Source of the DNA: Leuctra nigra
Lineage: Eukaryota > Arthropoda > Insecta > Plecoptera > Leuctridae
Reading direction: 5' to 3'
DNA: 64,000 nt
NCBI GenBank assembly: GCA_934045905.1
Contig: OW203762.1
Location: 6,882,001 to 6,946,000 of the forward strand
The position numbers and the translations under genes were made by a program. Positions 1 to 25,357 of this stretch are shown here, one piece after another. The notes beneath the pieces were generated by a model that did no database searches, was not told the DNA's origin, and saw only the letters and a list, made by a program, of their open reading frames with translations. Every line of letters starts with the position of its first letter. Positions within the stretch are counted from its first letter, which is position 1.

Positions 1-304
1 CGGCCTAGTCCCATGCCCTCCCTTGAATTTGCGGTCCCCTCGGGCCGGCCTTCCCCTCGAGATGGTGATCCCCCTGAAATCGAGTCCCACCGGCCCGAAG
101 CCTTTCCCTCCCTCCACCCCGGTCCGTCCCTATTCCGGCCTGGCCTTCCCACCAGTGCTGGACTCCCCCGGATCGGGCCAGTTAGGTCGACCCCTCCCCG
201 TGCCCTCCAATTTTGTTCAACAAAGTTAAATATAAACTTAATGTGCGCAATATAACCTCGTCGTTGACGCGCCGTTAAACCAAACTAATCTAATCTAATC
301 TAAT
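1..304 (+). repeat. Non-LTR-like 3'-end repeat, copy 1
   Basis: GC-rich stretch followed by a short AT-rich part that ends in (AATCT)n near 285-304. Nearly the same sequence recurs at 520-812, and an opposite-strand relative lies at 61458-61815. The pentanucleotide tail and the loss of 5' sequence suggest the 3' end of a non-LTR retrotransposon or a SINE driven by one (inference). No protein domain is recognisable. Confidence 0.5.
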
Positions 305-365
305 CTAGAATATAGCTATACAGTGTGTTACGATTTCTATGTCCATTCTATTGATTCTATGTCCC

Positions 366-812
366 CCCCCGACGGCTGTCACCTTATCGCGGTGGTGGGG
401 TTTGTGTTGGCCAATGATCCATTGCAGCTACGCCGGCGAGCATATGCTCATGTGTAAGGGTTACCCTTGCCGGACAGATCAGTGGTGAGGCCCAGACCAA
501 GAGCAGCCAGGGTCGGCCTAACCATGCCCTCCCTTGAATTTGCGGTCCCCTCGGGCCGGCCTCCCCCCTCGAGATGGTGATCCCCCTGAAATCGGGTTCA
601 GCCGGCCCGAATCCTTATACCCCCTGGTCCGTCCCCATTCCGGCCTGGCCATCCCACCAGTGCTGGACTCCCCCGGATCGGGCCCGTTAGGTCGACCCCT
701 CCCCGTGCCCTCCAATTATGATCAACAAAGTTAAATATAACAATTAATGTGCGCAATATAACCTCGTCGTTGACGCGCCATTAAACCAAACTTATCTAAT
801 CTAATCTAATTC
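366..812 (+). repeat. Non-LTR-like 3'-end repeat, copy 2
   Basis: Second, longer copy of the repeat at 1-304. It begins with GACGGCTGTCACC, reads through the shared GC-rich block from about 520, and ends in the same (AATCT)n tail near 800-812. The extra 5' part (366-515) matches the opposite strand of 61620-61815, so the family extends further upstream than copy 1 shows. Confidence 0.5.
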
Positions 813-1889
813 TATGTCGATTTCCATTACATTTGTTCTATGTCCATGGACATAGAACACTTGAACACAAAGCGGCATGGTTTTTCTTGGACTTAAACCA
901 AATGAATATTCAAGAAGTGTATGTGTGGACATAAACCTAGTGTTTTCGGCTTCTCTATTAAAATTTATTATGAATTCGGATATACACTCTGTGGACATAA
1001 AACAAATGAACTCTGAAAAAAATATAAAATATATAACCCAGAAAAAGTGAAAATTGGACATAGAACAAATACATTATGAGGCGACGAAGTTATGCATTTT
1101 GCTTTAGTTGAAAATGACTCAAGTGCTACAATTACAACAGAAATCTTTATTATTTGGGATCACGGCATTATAAATAATTTATTGATGACTGCAGGTTGTC
1201 AGAGATGCTTACAACCAGAGCTACGAAATAAGATGTGCCATAGACATTGTATAGCCTTCGGCTTGAAGGCTATACAATGTCTATGGATGTGCCAAATGTG
1301 TAATGCTGTAATGGTCCATTCTTACTGTAGAACATTGTAGCGAGGCTTTGAAGAATACGCTCATTTTATCCTTCAAATAAGGACAAAGGGATTGCCAAGC
1401 AAAGTATGCTGAATATAATTTGGCCGAGCCTGGGTAACACGGTCAATCGAGACCGTTCCGAAATCGTGTCGTATAGGAAATGGACAGAACGATGTTCCGT
1501 AATAAGCACTTAGCGCGGATTAATCTGTATTTTGTTTTCCTTTCTCCGCTCAACTTTACAGGCTCTTTAGTCTTTCACTGGTTATCCGCTACCTATGCGG
1601 ATCCTTTGTTGGATCACGGCCCTTCTCAGCTCCTCTCACCTCTGCACAATTATCTGGGTTTACAGGATGATGACGGACGACTAGTAGCCAAAACGTGGAA
1701 CAGAATTAAAATAAAGAAGTTGGTTGGGAAGGAAGCCTGAGTACTTGGGAAAAGGGATGAAGAAGTCGAAAATCATTTACAGAATTCATAACTTTATGAA
1801 TACGTTTGAATGAACGATCATTTTTATGTTGACAATTTTACTTTAAATATTACGACATTGTACTTGTCTTGTCAATGGGAATGACGCAC
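813..1889. other. Uncharacterised sequence left of gene A exon 7
   Basis: No recognisable gene. Repeated short words such as TCTATGTCCA occur around 330-360 and 815-850. A perfect hairpin sits at 1239-1285. Gene A exons 8 and 9, expected here on the minus strand, were looked for by their conserved acceptor (CTCCTGCAAG on the plus strand) and are not present. They lie off the window or are lost. Confidence 0.5.
1239..1285. repeat. Perfect hairpin, 21-bp stem and 5-nt loop
   Basis: CATAGACATTGTATAGCCTTC at 1239-1259 is followed by a 5-nt loop and its exact reverse complement at 1265-1285. Related half-sites occur at about 19470-19485 and 19860-19875, so this is probably two terminal inverted repeats of a small element joined almost end to end. 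Confidence 0.7.
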
Positions 1890-14794
<12,905 letters not shown>

Positions 14795-14796
14795 GT

Positions 14797-17482
14797 CTGG
14801 GAGAGCGAGAAAGATGTAACACATTTCAGACACTAAGCTGTAGCTTACTTTTGTTCTTCATCGTCTACCATTATCATTCAACTGTTTAAGTTCTGGAACA
14901 ACAATTGTGAAGCTTGGAAAAGGACATACCCATCCTTTCTTTTTAATGCTTCATCATTCACCAATATGTGATAACTGATAAATCTTGAATATTGACTGAC
15001 AAATTCGCGTTTGATTAAGAATTTACAATTTGTAAACTATCTTTGTTGTTATTATTTTCCAAATTGTATTCTGAACTTTTGTGGCTCATTGCTGGTACTC
15101 GCATTTAAAATCAACATTCAAAACATAACTAATTAACTCATAAGAAAATGTATTTAATTAAATGATATAATTTTGATTAGGATTTCATCCAAGATAGATT
15201 TGCTCCTAGATTTGCTCCAACATTTGCGTATCCAACATTTGCGTAATTGTAATCACAAAGTAGAATGAGTTATTTTGTTATTTCGCTCTCTCTCCAGGAT
15301 CTTCTCGCTAAAACTGAATCATCCAAGACTAAACTTCTTGCGATATAATGGACTGGTGATAAGAATAAAAAAGCGGATGCCATGGACTGGACACGTAGAT
15401 TGGCGATTGATAGTAGGTAATAGGAGTTTAAAAGTGCGTGGTCGAAGTGGTCATCGTGCTGATACATACGCATAAAGGTGTAATTCTATTTCGTGGACGT
15501 TTGAGGAAAATAACAGGTTATGGATTGATTAGAATGTTGATTTGTCGCATCTGCATAGAATTGTAATTGGCTTCTTCTTACAATAATTATTTAATGACCA
15601 CCTCAAGGAAACTATACTTGCTGTATGACGCATAGACATAGTGTTGCAAATTTTCATGACATTTTCAAAACCTTGAAAATTTTTAAAAAACCGCAAATAT
15701 TTTACTTTTGAACGCAATGCGTATTTATTTATATGTAAATCATTGGATTTAAGTATTCAGTCTGTATTTGACTTCCATTTAAATGTAATGGGTACTTACA
15801 GCGTGCAGACCCATGCATCCTATCCATGATAGGATATTTCACTAATGATATTCCATAAAGCTACCCTTCTAAATCGTTTGACGTATTCATTTCGTTTCGA
15901 TCGGCCTAACCGTTTTTGAGATATGACGTCACTTCAGGTTTCAAAATGGCGGCATCAAACCAGTCATAACAAAAGGCACATCAAACGCCAAAAGTGCACA
16001 TGTGGTAACAATTTCATATCGATCGGTTCAGCCGGTTAGGCTGTGGCCGTGACGCAACGTTTACTGATCTAGTCCGAGGAAGATGAAAGGGTGTAATGTC
16101 ATTGTTTTCACGGCCCTCTAGCTCGCTAAGGGCATAACCTATTTATTCCCCAATTTCGAGCATGTGGTGGGGTGGGCCATAGCTCGAAATTAAATTTCAC
16201 AACAATAAGAGATTTTCCAATTTTTAGATCCAGTAGGCCGAAAATGCCATGTTATTTTGCTTAGGTAGGTACAGTAAAAGTGTTCGTAAGCTTCTCAGTC
16301 TTATAACCTATATTTTAGTTATGTATTTTAACGGTATGTTGTGTGGGAGTGTGCGCACTGTACGACTTGGCTATAAGTAATCTATCCACCTAATATAAAA
16401 CCAATTTAAAACCATTGATATTTCCTATCCATGATGCTTATCTCTATTCTCTACCCATGCAGTAGTAATCGTAGTGGGGTTGTAGTGTGTGATGTTTTGT
16501 AGTGGAGTAAAAGATCAACTTTTCTGACATTTACATTTTGCTGTCCATAATTTTTAAACTCCATAATGATTTTATTTGGCTGTGTACTAATGCTAGATGT
16601 TACACATATTTGTGCTCGCTCATCAACGCGTTACCTACATAGCGTTTTCCCATCGTATTTGATTGAATCATCTCTGATTATAGTCATTATAGAGGTTTAA
16701 TTTCACAGGTCACCTTATCAGTCAACTGACGTGTAAACGCAATTGTGGCTCTGGTCTTACACAAATCCATAGATTATAACCTACATTTATACGTCCATGA
16801 TTTATAGTTACATCCAGTGATGATTTCAGACGTTTTCATAAAGGGGTGGGGGGACCAAACTTAAGGTGGGCACCCGCACAGTAAAATACACACAAACAAT
16901 AATATTATAAGCTTAGGGCACTCATCATGAATGAAAATCCGGACAAACATATTCTTCGCACTCGCAATAGGTCCGTTCGCCTGTCGCCACTTTCACCACT
17001 ATCTTCCACCCATGGTAAAGAAGTTCACAATATCATTGCAGTTTTGAATTGCTTTACCATTTTGGTGGAGAAAATGCTGAAAGTGAAAACTGGAGACGAC
17101 GAAGGGATTTTGGGGAGGGTGTTCTATCCCTGTGCGGTTCAGGCTCCGTGAAAATGATGAATTTCCTGATTTGATTTAAAGGGTTTTCCGCATATATGAC
17201 GTTCATTTGATTTAAAATTTTCTGTGCAGAACTATAATTCGTTGAAGAACAACAATCCAAAGTACCGCCTGTTAATTTTTCCTAAAATTTCCATTGAATG
17301 GAGAAATATTTAAAGCTTCCAACTTAATATTTACACAATTTTCATATGATTTGTAATCTTTGCTTTACAACTCTCCAGGGCCTCCCCCTATATGGTAGAT
17401 AGGTATGCCTGGAATCATCACCTCATATTACCACCCTCAAAAGTACATTTTGATGTAAAACAAAAGAAGTCCATGCAAGTGC
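14797..17482. other. Gene A leader intron, right of exon 1
   Basis: Mostly AT-rich sequence. 15275-15475 (plus) contains a weak match to a LINE reverse-transcriptase tail (PWTGHVDWRL, then GRSGHRAD). 15890-16290 is a truncated copy of the foldback family described at 26046. 16840-16890 resembles 29495-29560. No gene of its own was recognised. Confidence 0.4.
15890..16290. repeat. Truncated fragment of the GGAGCGGTCGCTCC foldback family
   Basis: Shares GTTTCAAAATGGCGGC, CCAAAAGTGCACATGTGGTA and GTGGGCCATAGCTCGAAATT with the copies at 20873, 26046 and 39540 (same orientation as the 20873 copy). Neither terminus is preserved. Confidence 0.65.
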
Positions 17483-17785
17483 ATGCGTGAGATGCATGAA
17501 ATCATAGACATTCATAGACAATCATATAAATTAATTAATGGATGTTTGCCTGTATATTTTAATGATAAGTTGACGATTGTTAGTGATATACATGATCATG
17601 ATACTAGAAATAGTAATAACTTATACTTAACGGGTCATTCCAGACAAACGTGTTGTAAATCGCTGTTTTATGTAGGAGTTAGAAATTATAACAAATTGCC
17701 TGTGTCGATCAAAAATGCTGTTTCCCTTCAGGAATTCAAACGTGAGCTGGCGGTGAGGTTGCTGGCGGGAGGTGTTGATGTATGA
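17483..17785 (+). pseudogene. LINE reverse-transcriptase C-terminal fragment
   Basis: 100 codons, ending with NYNKLPVSIKNAVSLQEFKR. The HDHDTRNSNNLYL and Y-N-K-L-P motifs are typical of the tail of CR1/Jockey-like LINE ORF2. It is truncated at the 5' side, and its 3' UTR is interrupted by the hAT-like element at 17877. Confidence 0.7.
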
Positions 17786-17876
17786 TGCCTATTGGTGTGT
17801 TATTTTAATGTGTTTCTTCTTGATTTTTATAATAATGACTATACCTATGTAAGAATGTAGAATGTACACTTATTAT

Positions 17877-19455
17877 CAGTGTTGGGTAGGAACGGAACGA
17901 AATAGTTCCGTTCCTAGGAACTAGTTCCTTTTCTTAGGAACTATGGAACGTCTTAGTTCCTTTTTTCTTGGGAGGAACTATGGAACGGTTTAGTTCCTTT
18001 TTTGAGGAACTGTAACGATTTTTGTTAAGTTCCCTTTTTTTAAATTTGACTGTACTTATACTCCAAAAAACTGCATAGAAGCCACATATTTTTCAATTCT
18101 GTCAGAAGTCCTCCTAGCTATTTGGCATCTAAAAATAACTCAAACCAGTCGTCACCTACCCTAACACAATGGACATCTATCTACCTGTAGTCGTGTGGCC
18201 AACCCTTCAGACCAAAGAACTCAATTCCTAGTAATGACTAATGAGTAGGGCTGTGCGGGTACCCGAAATTTCGGGTTCGGACGGGTAGTTGAAACCCGAC
18301 TCGAAAACTAAATATAAAACTCGAAAAAGGGTTTTTCGGGTAGTTTGAAATTGCCGCCAAAAGTCTCCAGAACGTAGTTGCGCTTTTTCCCGCTAGGTTG
18401 CACTAGTCCGCGGTTGCGCTAAGCGCCTGCGCCGTGAAGTCGGTCGTCCGCCATTTTGGAATTGACGAGATGAAAACACTGATGGATGAAAATATGTGCG
18501 TCGTCCAATTTACAGTTTGTTGTTGAGTTTCTAAATTATGTAAAAGTGCCAAGTGCAATGAATATTTTTGTTATGGATAGTGATGAGCAGGGCGAGGTAG
18601 TTGACAATGATTTTTTGCGACGTAACGTACCTAATAGTCCAAGACCAGGTACAAGCAACGGACGGTGCCAATCGGTTTGTTGTGGATAGGGATGAGGAAG
18701 GCGAGGTATTTGACAATGATTTGTTGCGACGTAATAGTCCAAGACCAGGTACAAATGGTACAAGCAACGGTACCAACAACAGTAGGAAGGCTTCTTCATC
18801 ATTTGTTCATGGTAAATCAAACTAAATACTACCCTAGAGAGTTAACAATGATTTTTTTTAAATAAAAAAATACCCGAAATTACCCGATCGATACCCGACG
18901 TATTTTTACTACCCGACCCGACCTCCAAAAATGCTACCCGCACAGCCCTACTAATGAGTAATAATGACTCGTGAACAAGTGCAGTGCGCAGGCACACAGA
19001 TTTCAGATTTCAGATCGTCGTCTTTTTAGCTTTTACTTTGTTTCCTTCCTCACATTTCCTTTCATCACTGTGTATAACCAATGGTATAACACATCACATT
19101 GCCATTGAATTTTTAGTTTTTACGAAACTTCTTATCTCTCTTATAATCTTTTCCAATCTGCTGTGGTTCAGTGAATGAAATATGGCAGCAAGAGCAAACA
19201 AAAATGTTTTACCATTTCAAAATCGGAGAAAATTTTTCTTTTTGGGAGAAAATAATGTGTATTCCGAGTGTTCCAATTAAAAAATTCCAATTCCAATTAA
19301 AATTACACCTTTCTTTAAAAAGGAACTAAAAGGAACTAGGAACGGAATAGTTCCTTTCATTTTTGAAGGAACTGGAACTGGAACTAGTTCCTTTTTTCGG
19401 CGAGGAACTTGGAACTGGAACTAGTTCCTTTTCAAAAGGAACTTACCCAACACTG
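17877..19455. mobile_element. hAT-like non-autonomous transposon (outer)
   Basis: Begins CAGTGTTGGGTAGGAAC and ends with the inverted form TTACCCAACACTG. An exact 8-bp target duplication CTTATTAT flanks it (17869-17876, 19456-19463). 8-bp duplication and a CAGxG terminus are hAT traits. The interior near both ends is rich in GGAACTAGTTCC repeats. No transposase is seen. A second element is nested at 18246-18950. Confidence 0.88.
18246..18950. mobile_element. hAT-like MITE nested inside the outer hAT
   Basis: Perfect 16-bp TIR TAGGGCTGTGCGGGTA at both ends and exact 8-bp target duplication CTAATGAG (18238-18245, 18951-18958). Inside, a segment containing GACAATGATT and CCAAGACCAGGTACAA is directly duplicated (about 18595-18655 and 18707-18752). 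The short peptides this could encode have no known domain. Confidence 0.88.
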
Positions 19456-19463
19456 CTTATTAT

Positions 19464-20317
19464 ATTGTATCCAAGCCGAAGGCTATACCATTGACGTACA
19501 CTGGGGTGGGGACATGCGACTGGCCAGTCATCTGTCGTCGATGTCTAGTGACAAACGGAACCGCCCCGTTCTTACGTACAGACCAAGGTCAAATTCTTCA
19601 CTCGTCCGGCTGAGATCGTCTTACATTTGGAAAGATTGCACGGAAAGCTGACGCAGCACAACAATAAGCTTAATTTAGGCCTATGTTATAAATATAAAGG
19701 CATGTTGTAGCACTGAACAAAATTAATAATAATGTCTTTATATTGCCAGAATCGTCGTTTGTAGTGCGGCCTCAGACATCGGCGGAAGCATTCAGTGCTG
19801 CAGCTATAGCAGTCACGAGTCCCATACTGAGCCATTGACGACTGAGCGGTAGTCAATGGCTATACAATGTCTATGATGTAACCAAGCACCTGACACTGAT
19901 TTGGCCGCGTAACTTCGATATTGCAGCCCCCGCAGTTGCTAGAGATGTGGGGGGGGGGGGGCTTAGGGGGCATGCAAATTTGGATTGAATGAATACCATA
20001 AAAACAAAAAATATCGATAATCGATTCTAGAGTGAAATTCAAAAAATTTCCAGGCCTGCGCGGTCCGGACCTGCGTATTGTTGAGGCCTTCATCCAACCC
20101 TAATCGGGCCTAATGTTGTACCTATACTATTATTACAAATATCCACTGCACGCAACTGAATTTACCTACAATAACTGAAAAAGATACCTACAGAATATTT
20201 AAAAATGTACAGAAAAAGATGCACATATTATTAAAATTGTTACGGTGTACTACAGGCAACGAAAAAGGTAGGGGGGCCCGAAATCTGAAGTAACGCAGCT
20301 GTTGGCCGATGGTTTAC
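19464..20317. other. Gene A leader intron, left of the putative leader exon
   Basis: Contains half-sites of the element that forms the perfect hairpin at 1239 (GAAGGCTATACCATTG near 19472, CTATACAATGTCTATG near 19860) and a short poly-G tract near 19948. No gene recognised. Confidence 0.4.
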
Positions 20318-20400
20318 CTGCAGTGATCCTGAACGAAGAGCAGATGCTGAAACCCACAGCCTCTCTTGATGACTGATAAGTGATAACTCTCCTCGGTATT
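20318..20400 (-). promoter_or_regulatory. Putative non-coding first exon and promoter of gene A
   Basis: On the minus strand the block ends GATCACTGCAG/GTAAACC, a good donor. It is clearly homologous to 58660-58745 in front of gene B, including GCTGTGGGTTTCAGCATC. Similarity continues upstream to about 20560 (TGAGAAAATGAGAGTGC on the minus strand). Conservation ending at a donor in front of two paralogues suggests a 5' UTR exon plus promoter. The transcription start is not resolved. Confidence 0.5.
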
Positions 20401-20872
20401 CAGGCTATTTGTTGTTCTTATCTACGAAGTTTGACGATTTATTGGCACTGATTAGAGTGGTCAAGTAATTTTATTCAAGCTATTCTATCGCACTCTCATT
20501 TTCTCAGAAAATGCAGTCTCCTGTAAAAATAACAATTCAATCCTAATCGTCGTGCATAACCAAAGAGTGATCAAGAGTGAGCACTTACAAAGAGTGATTA
20601 AGGAGAAACAAATGTTTATTTTATTTCATACTTATAGATAAAGTAGCTATAAGCACTTACTATAAGTAGTATTACCTGTACCTATTTATATCCAATCTGA
20701 TATTAATAACGGATCCACCCAATGATCAATTGAATCACCGCATACTTGAAATACCTACTGAGTGTTGACTTGGCTATTATGAAGGTCAATCATAGCCATA
20801 GTAAACGATTAATCATAATAGCCATCTTTTGTAAAAGCCTGTGCGATGCTAAGTTGTAAAAGAAAGTTCAAA
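20401..20872. other. Upstream flank of gene A
   Basis: The first ~160 bp are the conserved promoter-side sequence shared with gene B. The rest is AT-rich and unassigned. Confidence 0.4.
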
Positions 20873-21783
20873 CCCATAAAAAACACTCCGTGTAGAAAAA
20901 CAGCCAAGTCTCTTCAACTAAAAAAAAAATTATGAAATCTAAAAATTCTGCACTGAAACGTAGTGATATCAAAAAATGAGCCAAGTCAAAACTTTATTTG
21001 AAAATTAAAAAATACTTGGCGCATCGTGTATATAAATAGCTTAGAAGTATAGGCTAGATATAAATACATATACTTATAGTACCTATACCTACAATGCCCT
21101 AAAAAAACGATGCGCCAAGTATTTTTTAATTTTCAAATAAAGTTTTGACTTGGCTCATTTTTTGATATCACTACGTTTCAGTGCAGAATTTTTAGATTTC
21201 ATAATATTTTTTTTTAGTTGAAGAGACTTGGCTGTTTTTTTACACGGAGTGTTTTTTATGGGGATATCACTTATTTTTTTAGTTTATTTACACAACTTGT
21301 AAAACTTATTAGGGCAACAATGGCTAATTCCTTTAAAAAAATACGCCATTTCCGAATTAGTTACTAAAAAAATATTGTTTGGAGCTAAATTTAAACTTAA
21401 ATTGATATGCCATGAAGAATTGCGAAAGCATCGTTCCAATAGGTACAGCCGTTTTCGAGATATGGCATCACTTCCGGTTTTCAAAATGGCGGCTGAAAGC
21501 TCTTACACATTGTATTAATATGTATATAAATACTAATATTTCATTATAAGCCTTCTGAATATATAGTTGGTTTTTATATAAAGGGAAGTGAATATGACGT
21601 CACTTCCGGTTTCAAAATGGCGGCACAAAAAATTCATAAGGGCAAGGTATCATCAGGCAGACAAGCTGTATATGTGGTGAAAATTTCGGGTCAATCAACC
21701 CAGCCGTTTAGGCTGTGGCGGAGACCGCGGAATTTATTGGAAGATGAATCATCATCATCATCATCATTATTATTATTATTATT

Positions 21784-22784
21784 ATTGAGCGAGCGTCACC
21801 ACGGTACTCTTATGGCACTTTCTCTGTGTGTTTTTTTTTTTTTTTTTTTTTTGTGGTCACAGCCCAGGTCAAACCGCTTAAGCAATCGATCTGAAATTTT
21901 GTACACATACTAACGTAATCTATGCGGTCCCTGGGATCGTTTTTGAATGGGCTCCCGTGATTGGTTCAAATTTTAAACAAATTATCTTTCGATTGGGTGC
22001 TTCGATCAATTTGAAATTTAGCAAAAACATTGCAACCAACATTGTACCCAATCATAAAAAGTTTCAGCCAAATCCTCCTATTGGTTCAAATTTAAAACCA
22101 TTTTTCATGTGATTTTTGACATTTAAACTAGAACAGATTGACCGATCAACTTGAAACTTCGCGTGGTCATTGGTACCAGCATTTTAGATATTTTTGCCAA
22201 TTTTCAGTCTAATCTCTCGTTATTTTCAAAAGTTTTTGTCATTTTAAGGTCATTTTATTCCATAATCTTGAAAAATGTATATTAAATTGTCATCCCTGCC
22301 TTCTCTAAGCTTCTGTTCCAAGGCAAGGCCTGTAGAGCAGCCAAGCTATCCACAATGTACAGTAAAATGAAAGCATTTTTGAGCTAGCGCATAAAATCGG
22401 ATGCAGTACGAAGGCCAGATCCTCTACTTGGTTTAAGTTTAAATAATGTCTTCTGATTGGTCGACAATAAAATTGTTCACATTAAGTTCAAATTTTGCAT
22501 GGTGATCAAGACCAACTTAATATTTAATTTTACATATTGTAAGCCCAATCAGTAAAGTATTAATTGTAATTTTACGAGTTAAGTATGGGATGTCACAAGA
22601 GATTTCTGGAGAAGGTATGTAGGTAAGACTTCACGACACAATGGATCTGTTATTCATCCAGAGTATTATGGAGATTGAAAAATTGCAGAGAAAATCGTCT
22701 TGTGCCGTGTCGTGCATCATTACTATGGGGACGTTGCATGTTCTGTGCTCGCTCATCAACGCGTTACACTGAGCGTTTTCCTAG
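21784..22784 (+). mobile_element. Helitron-like element, GAGCGAGCG family, copy a
   Basis: Starts ATTGAGCGAGCGTCACC. Ends GCTCGCTCATCAACGCGTTA, then CACTGAGCGTTTTCCTAG, followed by T. The 3' end has a hairpin AACGC/GCGTT just before CTAG. About 1.0 kb, no coding. Inserted in the microsatellite of the surrounding foldback element. Confidence 0.6.
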
Positions 22785-22802
22785 TAATATGGCACATATA
22801 TA

Positions 22803-23798
22803 ATTGAGCGAGCGTAGCGAGCGTCACCACGGTACTCTTATGGCACTTTCTCTGTGTGTTTTATATTTTTTATATTTTTTTTGTGGTCACAGCCCAAGTC
22901 AAACCGCTCAAGCAATCGATCTGAAATTTTGTACACATACTAACGTAATCTATGAGGTCCCTGGGATCGTTTTTAAACAGGATCCCGTGATTGGTTCAAA
23001 TTTTAAAAAAATTATCTTTTGATTGGTTGTTCCGATCAATTTGAAATTTTGACAAGTCATTTCAACCAACATTTTACCCAATCATATAGAGTTTCAGCCA
23101 AATCCTCTCATTGGTTCAAATTTGAAATCATTTTTCCTGTGATTTTTGAAATTTAAACTAGAACCGATTGACCGATCAACTTAAAACTTCGCATGGTCAA
23201 TGGTACCAACATTTAAGGTATTTTTGCCTATTTTCAGTCTGATCTGTTGTTATTTTCAAAAGTATTTGTCATTTTAGGGACATTTTATTCGATAATCTAG
23301 AAATATTTGTAAAACGTATACTACATTTTATCCCTGCCTTCTTTAAGCTTCTGCTCCAAGGCCTGTAGAGCAGCCAAGCAGTCTACAATTTACAGTAAAA
23401 CTAGTGCTTTTTAAATCGGATGCAGTTCGAAGGCCACATACTCCATTTGGTTTAAGTTTAAATAATATCTTCTGATTGGTCGACAATCAAAATGTTCCGA
23501 TTAGGTTCAAATTTTGCATGGTGATCATAAGACTAACATAATCTAACATTTCACACATTGTAAGCCCAATCAGTCAATTATTAAATTGTCATTTTACAAT
23601 TTTAGTATGGGTTGTCAAAAGCTGGAAAAAGTATGTAGGAAAGTCACGACACAAAGGATCTGATATTCATCCAAAGTATTTATAAGGAGATTGGAAAGTT
23701 GCAGAGAAAATTGTCTTGTGCCGTGTCGTTTATCGTGACTGGGGATGTTGCATGTTCTGTGCTCGCTCATCAACGCGTTACACTGAGCGTTTTCCTAG
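22803..23798 (+). mobile_element. Helitron-like element, GAGCGAGCG family, copy b
   Basis: Starts ATTGAGCGAGCGTAGCGAG directly after an A; ends GAGCGTTTTCCTAG, followed by T. Collinear with copy a over its whole length (repeated ATTGGTTCAAAT words) and separated from it by 18 bp. Non-coding, 996 bp. Confidence 0.6.
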
Positions 23799-24083
23799 TT
23801 ATCTGAAAGCCGTACAATTTCACGGTTTTCACGGCCCTCTAGTTCGCAAAGGGCGTAACCTATTGCTCCCAAATTTGGTATATGTTGTAGGGTGGGCCAT
23901 AGCTCGAAATTAAGATATTTCGCAACAATGTGAGATTTTCCAATTTTGAGATCCAGTAGGCCGAAAATGCCACTTTGATGCTTACAGTAAAAGTGGGTTG
24001 CTCCAGCCTTTTTATATGAGAGTGTGCGCGCCGTACGACTTGGCTGGCGTGGAGCGACCGCTCCACTAGATAAAATAAATGTA

Positions 24084-24223
<140 letters not shown>

Positions 24224-25357
24224 GTCTTTATTCACAATATATTATAATACAGTACAATACACTATTATAACATATTGGCAAAACATCCATTCATGCAGCG
24301 GAATCACACCGTGATTCTATGCTGCATTGGGTTTTGTAGATTCTGTGGTTCAAGTGATGACTCGACGGATGATGTAGGCCGATCCCAATAACGCGTGCTT
24401 TTGGAGGTCGGTGCAAGAAAATTCTCCTGGGATCATTTTCGCATAATCTTGGTAGTGGTTGGTGATAGTTCCAAGCGCTCCAATTACTATAGGACATACC
24501 TTGGTTGACAGTTTCCACATCCGTCCTATCTCAATTTGGAGGTCTCGGTATTTCAATATTTTCTCCGACTCTTTTTTCAGTACATTTCCATCCATAGGAA
24601 CAGCAACATCAATAATTAGACATGTGCTATCTTTCATATTTTTTATAATGATGTCAGGTTTGTTGGCTAAGATGGTCCTATCAGTTCGTACTTGTTCATT
24701 CCATATTAATGTAACATCTCCATTTTCACATACTTGAGGTGGATGATGATCATAGTGATGTGTGGATTTTGGGAGATTGAAATGTTGACATATTGCCCAG
24801 TGAAGGGAAGCTGCTATCTTGTCATGACGTTCAATGTACTCTTTCTTAGCTAGCACTGGACATCCTGACACTATGTGGTCAATCGTTTCTTCGTGCTGTT
24901 TGCATAATCTACACATTCCATTCGATCCAGTCTTAAGAATCCTCTTCTCATAGCTTCTCGTTCTTAATGATTGGTCTTGTGCAGCTACAATTAAGGATTT
25001 AGTCTCGCCTTTAAGGGTTCCTTTCACAAGCCAATTGAATGTACTTGGCCTGTTAATAAATATTTTCTTCATATTCTTTGGGTACTGACCATGCATGGCT
25101 TTCCCCTCCCATTCATCACATAATTGGTCCTGTAGTTTTGACTTGACGACTTCTCTAATTTTTCTTACCTGGTGAAGAATATCCTTGTCTGTTTGTGTTT
25201 GTACATTCAACATGTTAATGCTAGACTTGAATTTGTCTGCTAATGATAACATCGATAAGGTTTTTGGTCTGTTTTCCTCACTCACTTTGATGATGTTCAC
25301 AAAGTGATCGCTTTTCTTTAGTCGTATGTACTCGGCAGTCCCAATCGTTGCCGATCT

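Larger units (their letters stand above)
20873..24066 (-). mobile_element. Foldback-family element, copy 3 (carrying two inserts)
   Basis: The end at 20873-21262 is a near-perfect palindrome (arms of about 160 bp, outermost word CCCATAAAAAACACTCCGTG). The other end is GTGGAGCGACCGCTCCAC at 24066 on the minus strand. In between are two relatives of CAAAATGGCGGC..ACTTCCGGTTT and a (ATC)n(ATT)n tract in which two Helitron-like elements (21784-22784, 22803-23798) are inserted. The order is the inverse of copies 26046-27468 and 39540-40849. Confidence 0.7.

Noticed and set aside
280..304. (AATCT)n as telomeric repeat
   Set aside because: The unit is not the insect TTAGG/CCTAA; it is the tail of a repeated element.
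813..1889. Exons 8 and 9 of gene A
   Set aside because: The conserved acceptor and GVCHADDLGYLF coding were looked for on the minus strand and not found.
15275..15475. LINE reverse-transcriptase tail
   Set aside because: Only a weak PWTGHVDWRL/GRSGHRAD resemblance; too short to call.
16927..17151. 74-codon plus-strand frame
   Set aside because: No homology recognised, low-complexity Ser/Leu start, no supporting context.
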